Assembly (NCBI GenBank): GCA_021821235.1
Contig: JAKACS010000003.1
Span: forward strand, 1-22,305
Direction: 5' to 3'
DNA length: 22,305 nt
Source: Bacillota bacterium
GTDB taxonomy: Bacteria; Bacillota; Bacilli; Bacillales_B; DSM-18226
This document shows, piece after piece, positions 1 to 7,257 of the stretch; within the stretch, counting starts at the first letter, position 1, and each line of letters opens with the position of its first letter. The position numbers and the translations under genes were made by a program. The notes under the pieces were generated by a model that did not search any database, was not told where the DNA came from, and saw only the letters and a list, made by a program, of their open reading frames with translations.

Positions 1-433
1 AGATGCAGAAAAGGTTTATTTGGAGAACCTCTCGTATGCAGGGGCGGAGATGGCGAAGCATGACTTAACCCTTTTAATCGAGCCGATTAACCAGTGCGAT
101 ATGCCGGGGTATTTTTTACATAATCTTCACCAGGCAAAAGAGATTTTAGCAAAAGTGAACTTGTCAAATGTACGGCTTCAATTTGATTTTTACCATATAG
201 AAAGGATACACGGAAATTCACTGAAGTTGTACAAGCAATTTGCGAGTGATGTCGGCCATGTCCAAATAGCCGATGTTCCGGGGAGGCACGAACCGGGAAC
301 TGGAACAGTCGATTACCAGACGATTTATCAGTATTTGAGCAATTCATACAGTGGATATGTTGGACTGGAGTACATACCGCTAGAAAAAAGTGCAGACAGC
401 TTTGCTTGGCTGAAAAAGAAAGGTGTGATGTAA
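1..433 (+). CDS. hyi: Hydroxypyruvate isomerase, 3' part (5' end outside the window)
   Basis: The reading frame is open from base 2 to the stop at 431-433, so about 143 C-terminal residues of a protein usually near 260 residues are present. Hydroxypyruvate isomerase is a TIM-barrel enzyme of the xylose-isomerase-like superfamily that interconverts hydroxypyruvate and tartronate semialdehyde in glyoxylate/glycerate metabolism. Seen here: LLIEPINQ, with one of the two catalytic glutamates; the QFDFYH segment with metal/substrate residues; HVQIADVPGRHEPGTG; and GYVGLEYIP with the second glutamate. The TTG at 20 is internal, because the upstream codons (VYLENLSYAG) already match the family. The stop is followed one base later by the GTG of a reductase fragment, the usual partner in this pathway. 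The family call is firm; the exact substrate is by homology. Confidence 0.88.
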   Translation, partial: DAEKVYLENLSYAGAEMAKHDLTLLIEPINQCDMPGYFLHNLHQAKEILAKVNLSNVRLQFDFYHIERIHGNSLKLYKQFASDVGHVQIADVPGRHEPGTGTVDYQTIYQYLSNSYSGYVGLEYIPLEKSADSFAWLKKKGVM

Positions 434-434
434 C

Positions 435-611
435 GTGAACATTGGTTTTATCGGAACCGGGGTGATGGGTTCTCGAATGGTAAAAAGGCTGCTGGCACGT
501 GGGTATCAAGTGTATGTATTTAATCGGACAAAAGAAAAAGCAAAAGAATTGGTAAGCCAAGGGGCTTTGCATGTGGAATCTATATGGGACAGTAAAAGCG
601 CTTTTTTTTAG
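435..611 (+). pseudogene. Truncated tartronate semialdehyde reductase / 3-hydroxyisobutyrate dehydrogenase family gene
   Basis: A GTG start one base after the hyi stop opens 58 codons beginning MNIGFIGTGVMGSRMVKRLL. This is the N-terminal Rossmann GxGxMG dinucleotide-binding motif of the beta-hydroxyacid dehydrogenase family (GlxR/GarR/MmsB type). The fold continues through YVFNRTKEKAKEL and GALHVESI, then diverges at residue ~52 and stops in a run of eight T (602-609) followed by AG. The family is normally ~290 residues, so about 80% is missing. I shifted the frame both ways across the T run and found no continuation of the family (expected: a hydrophobic strand with a catalytic core beyond). 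The gene was therefore cut by deletion or rearrangement, not by a single frameshift. Reductase next to hyi fits a glyoxylate/glycerate operon. Whether GlxR or a relative cannot be told from 58 residues. Confidence 0.75.
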
Positions 612-635
612 GAAATGAGGGGTATTCAGGGAGCT

Positions 636-792
636 TTCGCGACCGAATTTCCCTTATTCTAGGAGAATAAGCATGTTCGAAGTGCAAATTCGTGTAGAAT
701 TTCCCTTATTTTAAGAGAGTTGGTATGTTCGAAGTGCAAATTCGTGCCGAAATTACCCTTATTTTAGGATAATAAGTATATTCGTAGTATCT
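636..792. repeat. Three tandem ~52-bp units with internal hairpins
   Basis: Three diverged copies lie head to tail at about 636-687, 688-739 and 740-792. The shared landmarks CCCTTATT (651, 703, 756) and ATGTTCGAAGTGCAAATTCG (673, 725) recur at spacings of 52 to 53 bases. Copies 1 and 3 contain a small palindrome, CTTATTCT-AGG-AGAATAAG at 653-671 and CTTATT-7-AATAAG at 758-776. The palindrome is decayed in copy 2. No open frame continues through them. They begin about 25 bases after the glxR fragment ends. They look like an intergenic mobile or REP-like repeat of the genome, but no other copy lies in this window. Confidence 0.75.
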
Positions 793-809
793 ATTCATTT
801 TCATATATA

Positions 810-838
810 CCCCACAGGAAAAGTTGTGGGGATTTTTT
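810..838 (+). terminator. Rho-independent terminator after the hyi/glxR remnant
   Basis: A perfect 7-bp stem CCCCACA (810-816) / TGTGGGG (825-831) with an 8-base loop is followed by A and six T. It ends transcription from the hyi side. From 839 to 1052 I see only AT-rich sequence with no gene and no promoter I would call with confidence. Confidence 0.85.
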
Positions 839-1052
839 ATTCTATACAGATTTTTACTATATCATTTTTTAAAAATAGGATTGCATTTTTATTCGTCTGA
901 ATGTATGATTTATTTAAAATAAGAATTATTGAAATATAGCATACACACGAAAATTTTGTCGGAAAAATAAGCTTTGATATTAATGTTTTATACAGAAAGC
1001 CTACTATCATTTGGAGTATGGTACATAAGGGAAGGGAGGCTTCAGACTGCAT

Positions 1053-1736
1053 ATGAAAATGGTTCCTTTGGGTGATTCGGCATTGTTGATTCAGTTCGAC
1101 ACCCATATTACTTCAGCGGCGCATCTGAAGGTAAGGATGCTCGCTACTTTTTTGCAAGATTATTCATTTCCAGGAATGGTGGAATTTGTTCCTGCCTTTT
1201 CCACTGTCACCATTTATTATAATCCGGTAAAGCGATCCTTCAAGGAGGTATGTTCAGAAATAGAGAGAATTGCGGCGGGATTGGAAGATATTCCAGCTCA
1301 ATCGCCAAGAACAGTCGAAATTCCAGTTTGCTACGGAGAGGAATTTGGACCTGACCTTGAATTTGTGGCAAAACATAACGGCCTTACAGAAGAGGAAGTT
1401 GTAAAAATTCATTCGGAAACGGATTATTTAGTTTATATGATTGGATTTGCTCCAGGATTTCCGTATCTTGGCGGCATGTCCGAGCGCATTCAAGCACCGC
1501 GCAGGCCTTCCCCGCGTTTAAAAATTCCTGCTGGATCAGTCGGGATTGCCGGGATGCAAACAGGCGTTTACCCGATTGAAACCCCTGGGGGCTGGCAGTT
1601 AATCGGAAAAACACCGGAGGCGCTCTTTCGTCCGAATGAACGTGTGCCAAGTTTGCTCCAAGCTGGCGACATCGTTCGTTTTCATCCCATTTCAAGGCGT
1701 GAATTCGAACAGTGGAAGGAGCGGGAGCGGCAATGA
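1053..1736 (+). CDS. pxpB: 5-oxoprolinase subunit PxpB (KipI-like)
   Basis: This is subunit B of the ATP-dependent prokaryotic 5-oxoprolinase PxpABC, which opens 5-oxoproline (pyroglutamate) to glutamate in the cytoplasm. The 227-residue protein is close to B. subtilis KipI. It shows the carboxyltransferase-like C/D domain with GFAPGFPYLGGM at residues 131-142 and GVYPIETPGGWQLIG at 171-185. The N-terminus LVPLGDSA-like (MKMVPLGDSALLIQF) is typical. Start choice: GGGAGG at 1034-1039 is 13 bases from the ATG at 1053, which is long. An in-frame CTG at 1047 would sit at the usual distance, so the true start could be there. The 3' end overlaps pxpC by four bases (ATGA). KipI was first described as an inhibitor of sporulation kinase KinA; the oxoprolinase role is better supported by this operon. 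Confidence 0.93.
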   Translation: MKMVPLGDSALLIQFDTHITSAAHLKVRMLATFLQDYSFPGMVEFVPAFSTVTIYYNPVKRSFKEVCSEIERIAAGLEDIPAQSPRTVEIPVCYGEEFGPDLEFVAKHNGLTEEEVVKIHSETDYLVYMIGFAPGFPYLGGMSERIQAPRRPSPRLKIPAGSVGIAGMQTGVYPIETPGGWQLIGKTPEALFRPNERVPSLLQAGDIVRFHPISRREFEQWKERERQ

Positions 1737-2734
1737 GCATGAAAGTTCTTCGTTCCGGATTGCTTACGTCTGTCCAGGATTTAGGCAGATTTGGGATGCA
1801 AAAACACGGGGTGATTGTTAGCGGTGCAATGGATGCGTTCGCTTTACGAGTTGCTAATCTATTGGTAGGCAACGAGGAGGGGGATGCTGTACTTGAAATC
1901 ACGATGCAAGGTCCGATCCTGCAGTTTATGGAAGACTCATTAATTGCGATTTGCGGTGGTGATTTATCTCCTGCAATTAATGGACACGCCATTTCTCAGT
2001 GGCGTCCAATATTCGTGAAAAAAGGAAGCCAACTCACGTTTGGTGCTGTCCAATCAGGGTGCAGGTCATACTTGGCCGCAGCAGGTGGAATTAATGTACC
2101 AAAAGTAATGAATAGTCGAAGCACTTATCTACGTGCGGGGATTGGCGGCTTTTGCGGCCGTGCTTTAAAAAATGGCGATGAATTAAAGCTAAAGAGGCCT
2201 TCAAATCTGGCACTTCGAAGAATGCACCGGCTTTCGGAAAAAGCGGGATCCAGCTCATTTTCTATCAGCGATTGGTCTGTTAGTAAGGAAATTTTGCCGG
2301 ACTATTTCCCCTCCTCGACAATCCGCGTTATTCCCGGTGGTCAATTTGATTGGTTTACGCCACAAACAAGAGAACAATTTTTCAAGGAAGACTTTTTCGT
2401 AACGCCTCAATCGGATCGAATGGGTTATCGATTAAGCGGGCCGCAGCTTCAATTAACGGAGGCCCGAGAGCTTGTGTCAGAAGCAGTAACGGCGGGAACA
2501 ATTCAAGTCCCGTCAGATGGTAATCCCATCGTATTGATGGCGGACCGGCAAACAACTGGCGGTTATCCAAAGATTGCCCAGGTCGCCACCATTGATCTCC
2601 CTATTCTGGCACAAATGAAACCGGGGGGAAAAATTCGCTTTCAGAAGATACAACTAGAAGAAGCGCAGGAACTGCTTCGTTCACGAGAAAAGGAATTACG
2701 CATATTAAAACAGGGACTAAGTTTAAAAGAATAG
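1733..2734 (+). CDS. pxpC: 5-oxoprolinase subunit PxpC (KipA-like)
   Basis: Subunit C (biotin-dependent carboxyltransferase A/B-like domain) of 5-oxoprolinase. The 333-residue length matches KipA/PxpC. Visible family blocks are SGLLTSVQDLGRFG and SGAMDAFALRVANLLVGN near the N-terminus, and SEAVTAGTIQVPSDG then ADRQTTGGYPKIAQVATID in the C-terminal third. The start is taken as ATG 1733, which overlaps the pxpB stop as ATGA. AGGAG at 1717-1721 is 11 bases upstream. A second in-frame ATG lies at 1739, and an upstream GTG at 1712 would overlap pxpB without need. Translational coupling to pxpB fits the need for equal subunit amounts. PxpB and PxpC form a complex in the known systems. Confidence 0.93.
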   Translation: MSMKVLRSGLLTSVQDLGRFGMQKHGVIVSGAMDAFALRVANLLVGNEEGDAVLEITMQGPILQFMEDSLIAICGGDLSPAINGHAISQWRPIFVKKGSQLTFGAVQSGCRSYLAAAGGINVPKVMNSRSTYLRAGIGGFCGRALKNGDELKLKRPSNLALRRMHRLSEKAGSSSFSISDWSVSKEILPDYFPSSTIRVIPGGQFDWFTPQTREQFFKEDFFVTPQSDRMGYRLSGPQLQLTEARELVSEAVTAGTIQVPSDGNPIVLMADRQTTGGYPKIAQVATIDLPILAQMKPGGKIRFQKIQLEEAQELLRSREKELRILKQGLSLKE

Positions 2735-2782
2735 CTATTCCGTTTAGAAAAAAAGGAAACTACTAAACTAGGGGGGATTTCT

Positions 2783-3544
2783 TTGTATCGGGTGGATTTG
2801 AACTGCGATATGGGAGAAAGCTTTGGCGTTTACAAAATGGGAACGGACGAAGAAATATTAGATTGCGTGACATCAGCAAATATTGCTTGCGGTTTTCATG
2901 CAGGAGATCCGGCAACAATGCGGAAAACGGTGAAACTGGCTTTGGAAAAAGGGATCGGCATTGGCGCCCATCCTGGATTGCCGGATTTGGCTGGTTTCGG
3001 CCGCCGAAATATGGATATTTCTGCGCAGGAAGCGTATGACATGGTTGTATACCAAATTGGCGCGCTTTACGGTTTTGTGAAAGCGGCGGGTGGGAAACTG
3101 CAGCATGTTAAGCCGCACGGCGCGCTTTACAATATGGCAGCAAAAAACAAGGATCTGTCGGAAGCAATTGCCGAGGCAGTATATAAAGTGGATCCCGAAT
3201 TGATTTTATTCGGACTTTCAGGTAGTGAGCTCGTAAAAGCTGGGAAAGCGGTTGGCCTGCGAACGGCAAGTGAAGTTTTTGCTGACAGGACGTATCAAGC
3301 GGATGGGTCGCTAACACCTAGACGGCATCCGGATGCACTGATTACCGATGACAAACTGGCAATTGCTCAGGTTGTTCGAATGGTAAAAGAAGGTAAAGTG
3401 CTGTCGCAACAGGGTGCAGACATTGCCATTGGAGCCGACACCGTTTGCATTCATGGCGATGGAGTCCATGCATTGCGTTTCGCCAGGAAAATTCGTGACC
3501 AGCTCAATGCTTCAAATGTACAAATACAAGCTGCAGGTAAGTAG
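2783..3544 (+). CDS. pxpA: 5-oxoprolinase subunit PxpA (LamB/YcsF family)
   Basis: Subunit A of 5-oxoprolinase, a (beta/alpha)7-barrel protein of the LamB/YcsF family; 253 residues, as usual. The N-terminus [11 protein letters not shown] and the block [16 protein letters not shown], then [15 protein letters not shown] and [10 protein letters not shown], are family signatures carrying the acidic and histidine residues of the active-site cleft. The start is TTG at 2783. It is preceded by the G-rich SD AGGGGGG at 2770-2776, and no ATG or GTG lies between the SD and the conserved DLNCD. The gene follows pxpC after 48 bases and precedes the transporter genes by 24 bases, so it is co-transcribed. 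The three subunits are all intact, so the enzyme should work. Confidence 0.94.
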   Translation: MYRVDLNCDMGESFGVYKMGTDEEILDCVTSANIACGFHAGDPATMRKTVKLALEKGIGIGAHPGLPDLAGFGRRNMDISAQEAYDMVVYQIGALYGFVKAAGGKLQHVKPHGALYNMAAKNKDLSEAIAEAVYKVDPELILFGLSGSELVKAGKAVGLRTASEVFADRTYQADGSLTPRRHPDALITDDKLAIAQVVRMVKEGKVLSQQGADIAIGADTVCIHGDGVHALRFARKIRDQLNASNVQIQAAGK

Positions 3545-3568
3545 GATTTTTTAAAAGGGGATGAGAAA

Positions 3569-4258
3569 ATGATTAAACTAATTGGAATATTGCTGGTAGC
3601 GGTTGGATTCGGCTTTCGTTTGAACACGCTGCTCGTTGTTATGGTTGCGGGGGTTGCCACAGGCCTTGTATCCGGCATGTCCTTCAACGAAGTCATGAGC
3701 CAATTCGGCCAGGTTTTTATTGATAACCGTTATATGTCTCTGCCGATTATCCTCAGTTTACCCGTAATAGGACTTTTGGAACGTTACGGTCTGAAAGAAA
3801 GGGCTGAAGTGCTGATCAAAAAAGCGAAAGGGGCAACGGCCGGGAAAGTATTAATGTCCTATTTGCTGATTCGCGAATTGAGCGCGTCGCTAGGTCTTAA
3901 TATAGGCGGTCATGCCCAAACGGTTCGGCCGCTTGTCGCTCCAATGGCGGAAGGTGCGGCGTCAGCGAAACACGGGGAACTTCCGGAAAAACTTCAAGAG
4001 GACATTAAAGCCCATGCGGCCGCTTCGGAAAATGTCGGCTGGTTTTTCGGCGAGGACATTTTTATCGCAACCGGAGCGATTTTATTGATGAAAGGGTTCT
4101 ATGATTCCGTCGGGTTGAATGTCAGTGTTTGGGATATGGCGCTTTGGGGTATTCCTACTGCGATTTCAGCCTTTTTCCTTTCTATGTGGCGTTTTCGCGT
4201 AATGGACAAACGCATTCAACGGGAAATGGCGAAAAAAGAGAACAGCAAGACGGTATAA
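3569..4258 (+). CDS. DUF969 family membrane protein, probable 5-oxoproline transporter subunit
   Basis: A 229-residue integral membrane protein of the DUF969 family. Hydrophobic segments lie at about residues 2-32, 50-66, a long re-entrant-like glycine-rich stretch (LGLNIGGHAQTVRPLVAPMAEGA) near 112-134, and two near the C-terminus. It has a basic, charged tail. ATG 3569 has AAAAGGGG about 8 bases upstream. It is always considered together with the next gene (DUF979), and the pair commonly sits in pxp operons. On that basis the pair is annotated as a two-component 5-oxoproline transporter. The transport role is by association; nothing in the sequence proves substrate or energy source. Confidence 0.8.
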   Translation: MIKLIGILLVAVGFGFRLNTLLVVMVAGVATGLVSGMSFNEVMSQFGQVFIDNRYMSLPIILSLPVIGLLERYGLKERAEVLIKKAKGATAGKVLMSYLLIRELSASLGLNIGGHAQTVRPLVAPMAEGAASAKHGELPEKLQEDIKAHAAASENVGWFFGEDIFIATGAILLMKGFYDSVGLNVSVWDMALWGIPTAISAFFLSMWRFRVMDKRIQREMAKKENSKTV

Positions 4259-4274
4259 GGGGGGCGATATAAAC

Positions 4275-5237
4275 ATGAAAATTATCACACTTGAATATAT
4301 TTATTATTTATTAGGAATTATTACTACGTTTGTAGCCATTCGGGTAGCGATGGATAAAAACCATCCGAGCCGAATCGGTTCGACTTTGTTTTGGGGAATT
4401 TTTGCCTTTACCTTCCTATTTGGAAAAATGGTTCCCTCTATTGTCGTTGGATATCTTGTTCTTGTAATGGTTGTAATCGCGGCAATCGGCAAGGTGAAAA
4501 GTGGGAATCAGGATGAGGCACCGAAAGAAGAGCGGGAACAGCATGCCTCACGCTTGCAGGGTAAGATTTTTATCCCGGCACTGGTTATACCTATTTTCAC
4601 AGTTATCGGCTCGCTAACTCTTGGGAAAATTCAATTTGGGAAAGTTTATCTTGTCGATCCGGCAATGGTTACCTTAATTTCACTTGGCCTAAGTACGATC
4701 CTTGCCTATGTTGTTGCACAATTGCTGACAAAAGCCAAGCCAGCGGCTGCGATGCATGAGGGAAGCCGATTAATGCAAGCAGTTGGCTGGGCGATTATTT
4801 TGCCGCAAATGCTATCGGCACTTGGCGGGATTTTTGCTAAAGCGGGTGTTGGTGAGGTTGTGTCGAAAATGGTTGGCGATGTGCTGCCAACAAATATTCC
4901 ATTTGTTGCTGTTGCTGCCTATTGCATTGGGATGGCGCTGTTTACGATCATTATGGGGAATGCGTTTGCTGCGTTTGCTGTCATCACCGGCGGAATCGGT
5001 TTGCCGTTGATTGTGCAAATGCATGGCGGAAACCCGGCAATTATGGCCGCAATTGGTATGTTTGCCGGTTACACCGGGACGTTGATGACACCCATGGCCG
5101 CCAACTTCAATATTGTCCCGGCAATGCTGTTGGAGCTCAAGGATAAAAATGCTGTCATCAAAGCACAAATTCCGGTTGCCATTCCTCTTCTGATTATCAA
5201 TATATTGTTGATGTATTTCTTGGTGTATAATTTTTAG
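4275..5237 (+). CDS. DUF979 family membrane protein, probable 5-oxoproline transporter subunit
   Basis: A 320-residue polytopic membrane protein of the DUF979 family with about eight to nine hydrophobic segments. A hydrophilic, charged loop (KVKSGNQDEAPKEEREQ) lies near residues 73-93. The C-terminal half carries a glycine-rich block, MGNAFAAFAVITGGIGLPL, and GMFAGYTGTLMTPMAANFN. The latter resembles the helix-break motifs of ion-transporter-superfamily carriers, which is inference. The SD AAGGGGGGC lies just before ATG 4275, and the gap to the DUF969 gene is only 16 bases. Its place between pxpA and pcp supports import of pyroglutamate or pyroglutamyl compounds. Confidence 0.8.
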   Translation: MKIITLEYIYYLLGIITTFVAIRVAMDKNHPSRIGSTLFWGIFAFTFLFGKMVPSIVVGYLVLVMVVIAAIGKVKSGNQDEAPKEEREQHASRLQGKIFIPALVIPIFTVIGSLTLGKIQFGKVYLVDPAMVTLISLGLSTILAYVVAQLLTKAKPAAAMHEGSRLMQAVGWAIILPQMLSALGGIFAKAGVGEVVSKMVGDVLPTNIPFVAVAAYCIGMALFTIIMGNAFAAFAVITGGIGLPLIVQMHGGNPAIMAAIGMFAGYTGTLMTPMAANFNIVPAMLLELKDKNAVIKAQIPVAIPLLIINILLMYFLVYNF

Positions 5238-5258
5238 AAAATGAAGGAGGGAACTACT

Positions 5259-5906
5259 GTGAAAAAGATACTTGTTACCGGCTTCGATCCGTTTGGCGGG
5301 GAGCCGGTCAATCCGGCACTTGAGGCAGTAAAGCTGTTAAATGGAAAAGAAATATCCGGTTTTGAAATCGTTACGAGGGAAGTCCCGACTGTTTTTGGCA
5401 AGGCGATTGAGAGTTTGAAAGAAGCAATTGAGGATGTCAATCCGGCAATGGTAATTTCCGTTGGCCAGGCTGGCGGCCGTTCTGCGATTACACCGGAACG
5501 CATTGCGATCAATGTTGACGATTCAAGAATTGCAGATAACGAGAATAACCAGCCGATTGATTGCGAAATTGTTTCGGGCGGTCCTGCTGCTTATTTTTCC
5601 AAACTTCCTGTTAAGGCAATCGTGAAAAAATTAAATGACAATGGCGTTCCTGCATCCGTTTCCAACACGGCGGGAACCTTCGTTTGCAATCATATTTTTT
5701 ATGGCCTGATGCATTATTTGGCGACAAGTGGCAAGGCAATTCGCGGCGGTTTTATCCATATTCCATTTCTTCCGGAACAAATTGTCCGCAATCCCGGACA
5801 GCCAAGCATGAGTTTGGAGCTGATTGTAAAAGGATTGGAACTCGCAATTGAAGCTGCAATAACCAATGAAACAGATATCATTGCAGTCGGTGGGGAGATT
5901 AGTTAA
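5259..5906 (+). CDS. pcp: Pyroglutamyl-peptidase I (pyrrolidone-carboxylate peptidase)
   Basis: A cytoplasmic cysteine peptidase (family C15) that removes N-terminal pyroglutamate from peptides. The start is GTG 5259, with AAGGAGGG at 5243-5250 eight bases upstream. The ATG at 5241 contains that SD and is not the start. The resulting 215 residues equal the Bacillus enzyme length. The catalytic triad is in place: Glu80 in [12 protein letters not shown], Cys143 in [15 protein letters not shown], and His167 in [12 protein letters not shown]. The N-terminal [11 protein letters not shown] is diagnostic. As last gene of the pxp operon, it would supply 5-oxoproline from imported peptides to PxpABC, making glutamate. 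Confidence 0.96.
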   Translation: MKKILVTGFDPFGGEPVNPALEAVKLLNGKEISGFEIVTREVPTVFGKAIESLKEAIEDVNPAMVISVGQAGGRSAITPERIAINVDDSRIADNENNQPIDCEIVSGGPAAYFSKLPVKAIVKKLNDNGVPASVSNTAGTFVCNHIFYGLMHYLATSGKAIRGGFIHIPFLPEQIVRNPGQPSMSLELIVKGLELAIEAAITNETDIIAVGGEIS

Positions 5907-5923
5907 TGTAAGGAATCCATTTT

Positions 5924-5954
5924 AAAGGAGTCACTTTTACCAGCGACTCCTTTT
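5924..5954. terminator. Shared terminator between pcp and the convergent MFS gene
   Basis: A 9-bp stem, AAAGGAGTC (5924-5932) / GACTCCTTT (5945-5953), has T residues on the plus side and a CCTTTAAAA run on the minus side. It lies in the 48-base gap between two convergent genes and can serve both. Confidence 0.8.
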
Positions 5955-7166
5955 CTAGTGACTTAGTTTTTCAGTTCTATTTTTTGCAAAGAATAATAGG
6001 GTTAAGATCATTGAAAGACTTCCAAAAATTATATTCATTAGCTGGAGCCCGATCAGATCGAGTAGAAACCCGGAAGTAACTAGGAATATTTGGAAAGTTA
6101 GCCGATCAAACATATTGCGAAAAGAGAAGAACCGCCCGTGAAACTTTCTTGGCACTTTTATTTGAAAAATGGCAGCAGCCGTCGGGTAAAAACAGCCGAC
6201 AGAAAAACCGAATAACAGAAAAGCGATGACTGCTAACAGGGGAAGATTGGCAAAATAGAGAAGCACCTGTGAGAGACCAATCAAAAATGAACAGGTGTAT
6301 AAAATAATTTGCGAGGGAATTCGATCTGTTATCTGTTTAATCGTAAACGCCCCCAACATAAAGGCAGATCCCTCTGCAGCATAGAGCCATGCTTTAATCG
6401 CAGAATTTTGCTGCAGTTCACTTATATTGATTACCATCAAATTAAAGCTGCCTAGAAATAGGTTAGGAATCAAGGACACCATTAAAGTTATATAAACAAT
6501 CGGTATTCCTTTCATGATTGGAAACACATCACTGAAACTTGCATTTTCAACGTTGTGCTGCAGATTCTCCAATTTTATCCTTTCCTCTTTAACTGATCGA
6601 TTTTCCCTTTCTTCGAAGTTTAAAAACCATGTAATGATAAACAAAAAAACATAGGCTAGAAGTGTGAGAACATAGAGCATGGGTAAAGGGATAATAACTA
6701 AAAAAAATCCGCCTGCCGCTGTTCCAATAATTCGTGAAAGAGTTGAGACGTTCATTTGTACGCCATTTAATTGGACCAGATCTTTTTCTTTGACGATTAG
6801 CGGTATCGCCGTTTGAAGGGCTGGAAAATAGAATGCAGCAGAAATCTGCAGCAAAACGAGAAATGCCGCCATCCACCAAATCGAGCCCATTTTAATAGCG
6901 ATTAGCATAAAAATCACGCTGATGATTCGCAAGACCCCGGCAATCAGCATAACCGTTTTTTTGCTCTTTTGGTCAGTAAATCTCCCAGCAAAAGGCCCAA
7001 TGGCAATCCCGGCAAGCAGGCCGGAGGCTAAAAGTAATGATTTTAAAAAATCAGAATGAACCTTCTCCTGCAGAAATTCTAAATTGCCGATTACTCCAAG
7101 CCACAAGCCTAACCCAGCAATAAATTCACCTGTTAACAATATCCATACATTTTTATTTCTCCACAT
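5955..7166 (-). CDS. MFS transporter, EntS/MFS_3-like, possibly a siderophore exporter
   Basis: A 403-residue major facilitator with about twelve hydrophobic segments. The MFS loop 2-3 signature is visible as GPFAGRFTDQKSKKTVM near residues 60-76. A long charged central loop (FEERENRSVKEERIKLEN) near 185-205 separates the two halves. Start: ATG 7166, with AAAGGA 8 bases upstream. A GTG 18 bases earlier lies in front of that SD and is rejected. The gene is downstream of, and co-oriented with, the siderophore-binding lipoprotein, 91 bases away across a hairpin. Neighbourhood suggests siderophore or catecholate/hydroxamate export, but generic drug efflux is equally possible from sequence alone. 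A weak promoter (TTTACA, 17 bases, TAAATA) may lie in the gap. Confidence 0.82.
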   Translation of the reverse strand: MWRNKNVWILLTGEFIAGLGLWLGVIGNLEFLQEKVHSDFLKSLLLASGLLAGIAIGPFAGRFTDQKSKKTVMLIAGVLRIISVIFMLIAIKMGSIWWMAAFLVLLQISAAFYFPALQTAIPLIVKEKDLVQLNGVQMNVSTLSRIIGTAAGGFFLVIIPLPMLYVLTLLAYVFLFIITWFLNFEERENRSVKEERIKLENLQHNVENASFSDVFPIMKGIPIVYITLMVSLIPNLFLGSFNLMVINISELQQNSAIKAWLYAAEGSAFMLGAFTIKQITDRIPSQIILYTCSFLIGLSQVLLYFANLPLLAVIAFLLFGFSVGCFYPTAAAIFQIKVPRKFHGRFFSFRNMFDRLTFQIFLVTSGFLLDLIGLQLMNIIFGSLSMILTLLFFAKNRTEKLSH

Positions 7167-7217
7167 ATGATTGGTCCTTTGCACATCTTTCTATTTAAAA
7201 ATCGATTAAAGCATTGT

Positions 7218-7250
7218 AAAAGGAGCAAATTCCTTAAGTGGAATTTGCTC
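7218..7250 (-). terminator. Hairpin between the binding protein and MFS genes
   Basis: A perfect 11-bp inverted repeat, GAGCAAATTCC (7223-7233) and GGAATTTGCTC (7240-7250), with a 6-base loop. On the minus strand it is followed by CTTTTAC, a short T tract. It lies right after the lipoprotein stop and should reduce, though perhaps not abolish, read-through into the MFS gene. Confidence 0.75.
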
Positions 7251-7257
7251 ATCAAGG

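Noticed and set aside
87..572. 161-codon minus-strand open frame opposite hyi and the glxR fragment
   Set aside because: Cysteine/histidine-rich, low-complexity composition, no SD, and it overlaps a recognised gene on the other strand.
602..611. Simple frameshift at the eight-T run in the glxR-like gene
   Set aside because: Neither +1 nor -1 shift restores a family-like continuation; the downstream sequence is the repeat region.
636..792. CRISPR array
   Set aside because: The units are contiguous and diverged, with no constant repeat separated by unique spacers, and no cas gene is present.
839..1052. Riboswitch or promoter in the leader of the pxp operon
   Set aside because: I see only AT-rich sequence; no stem set or terminator-antiterminator pair, and -10/-35 candidates are all weak.
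1384..1992. 202-codon minus-strand open frame opposite pxpB/pxpC
   Set aside because: It is the antisense shadow of two clear genes and matches no family I recognise.
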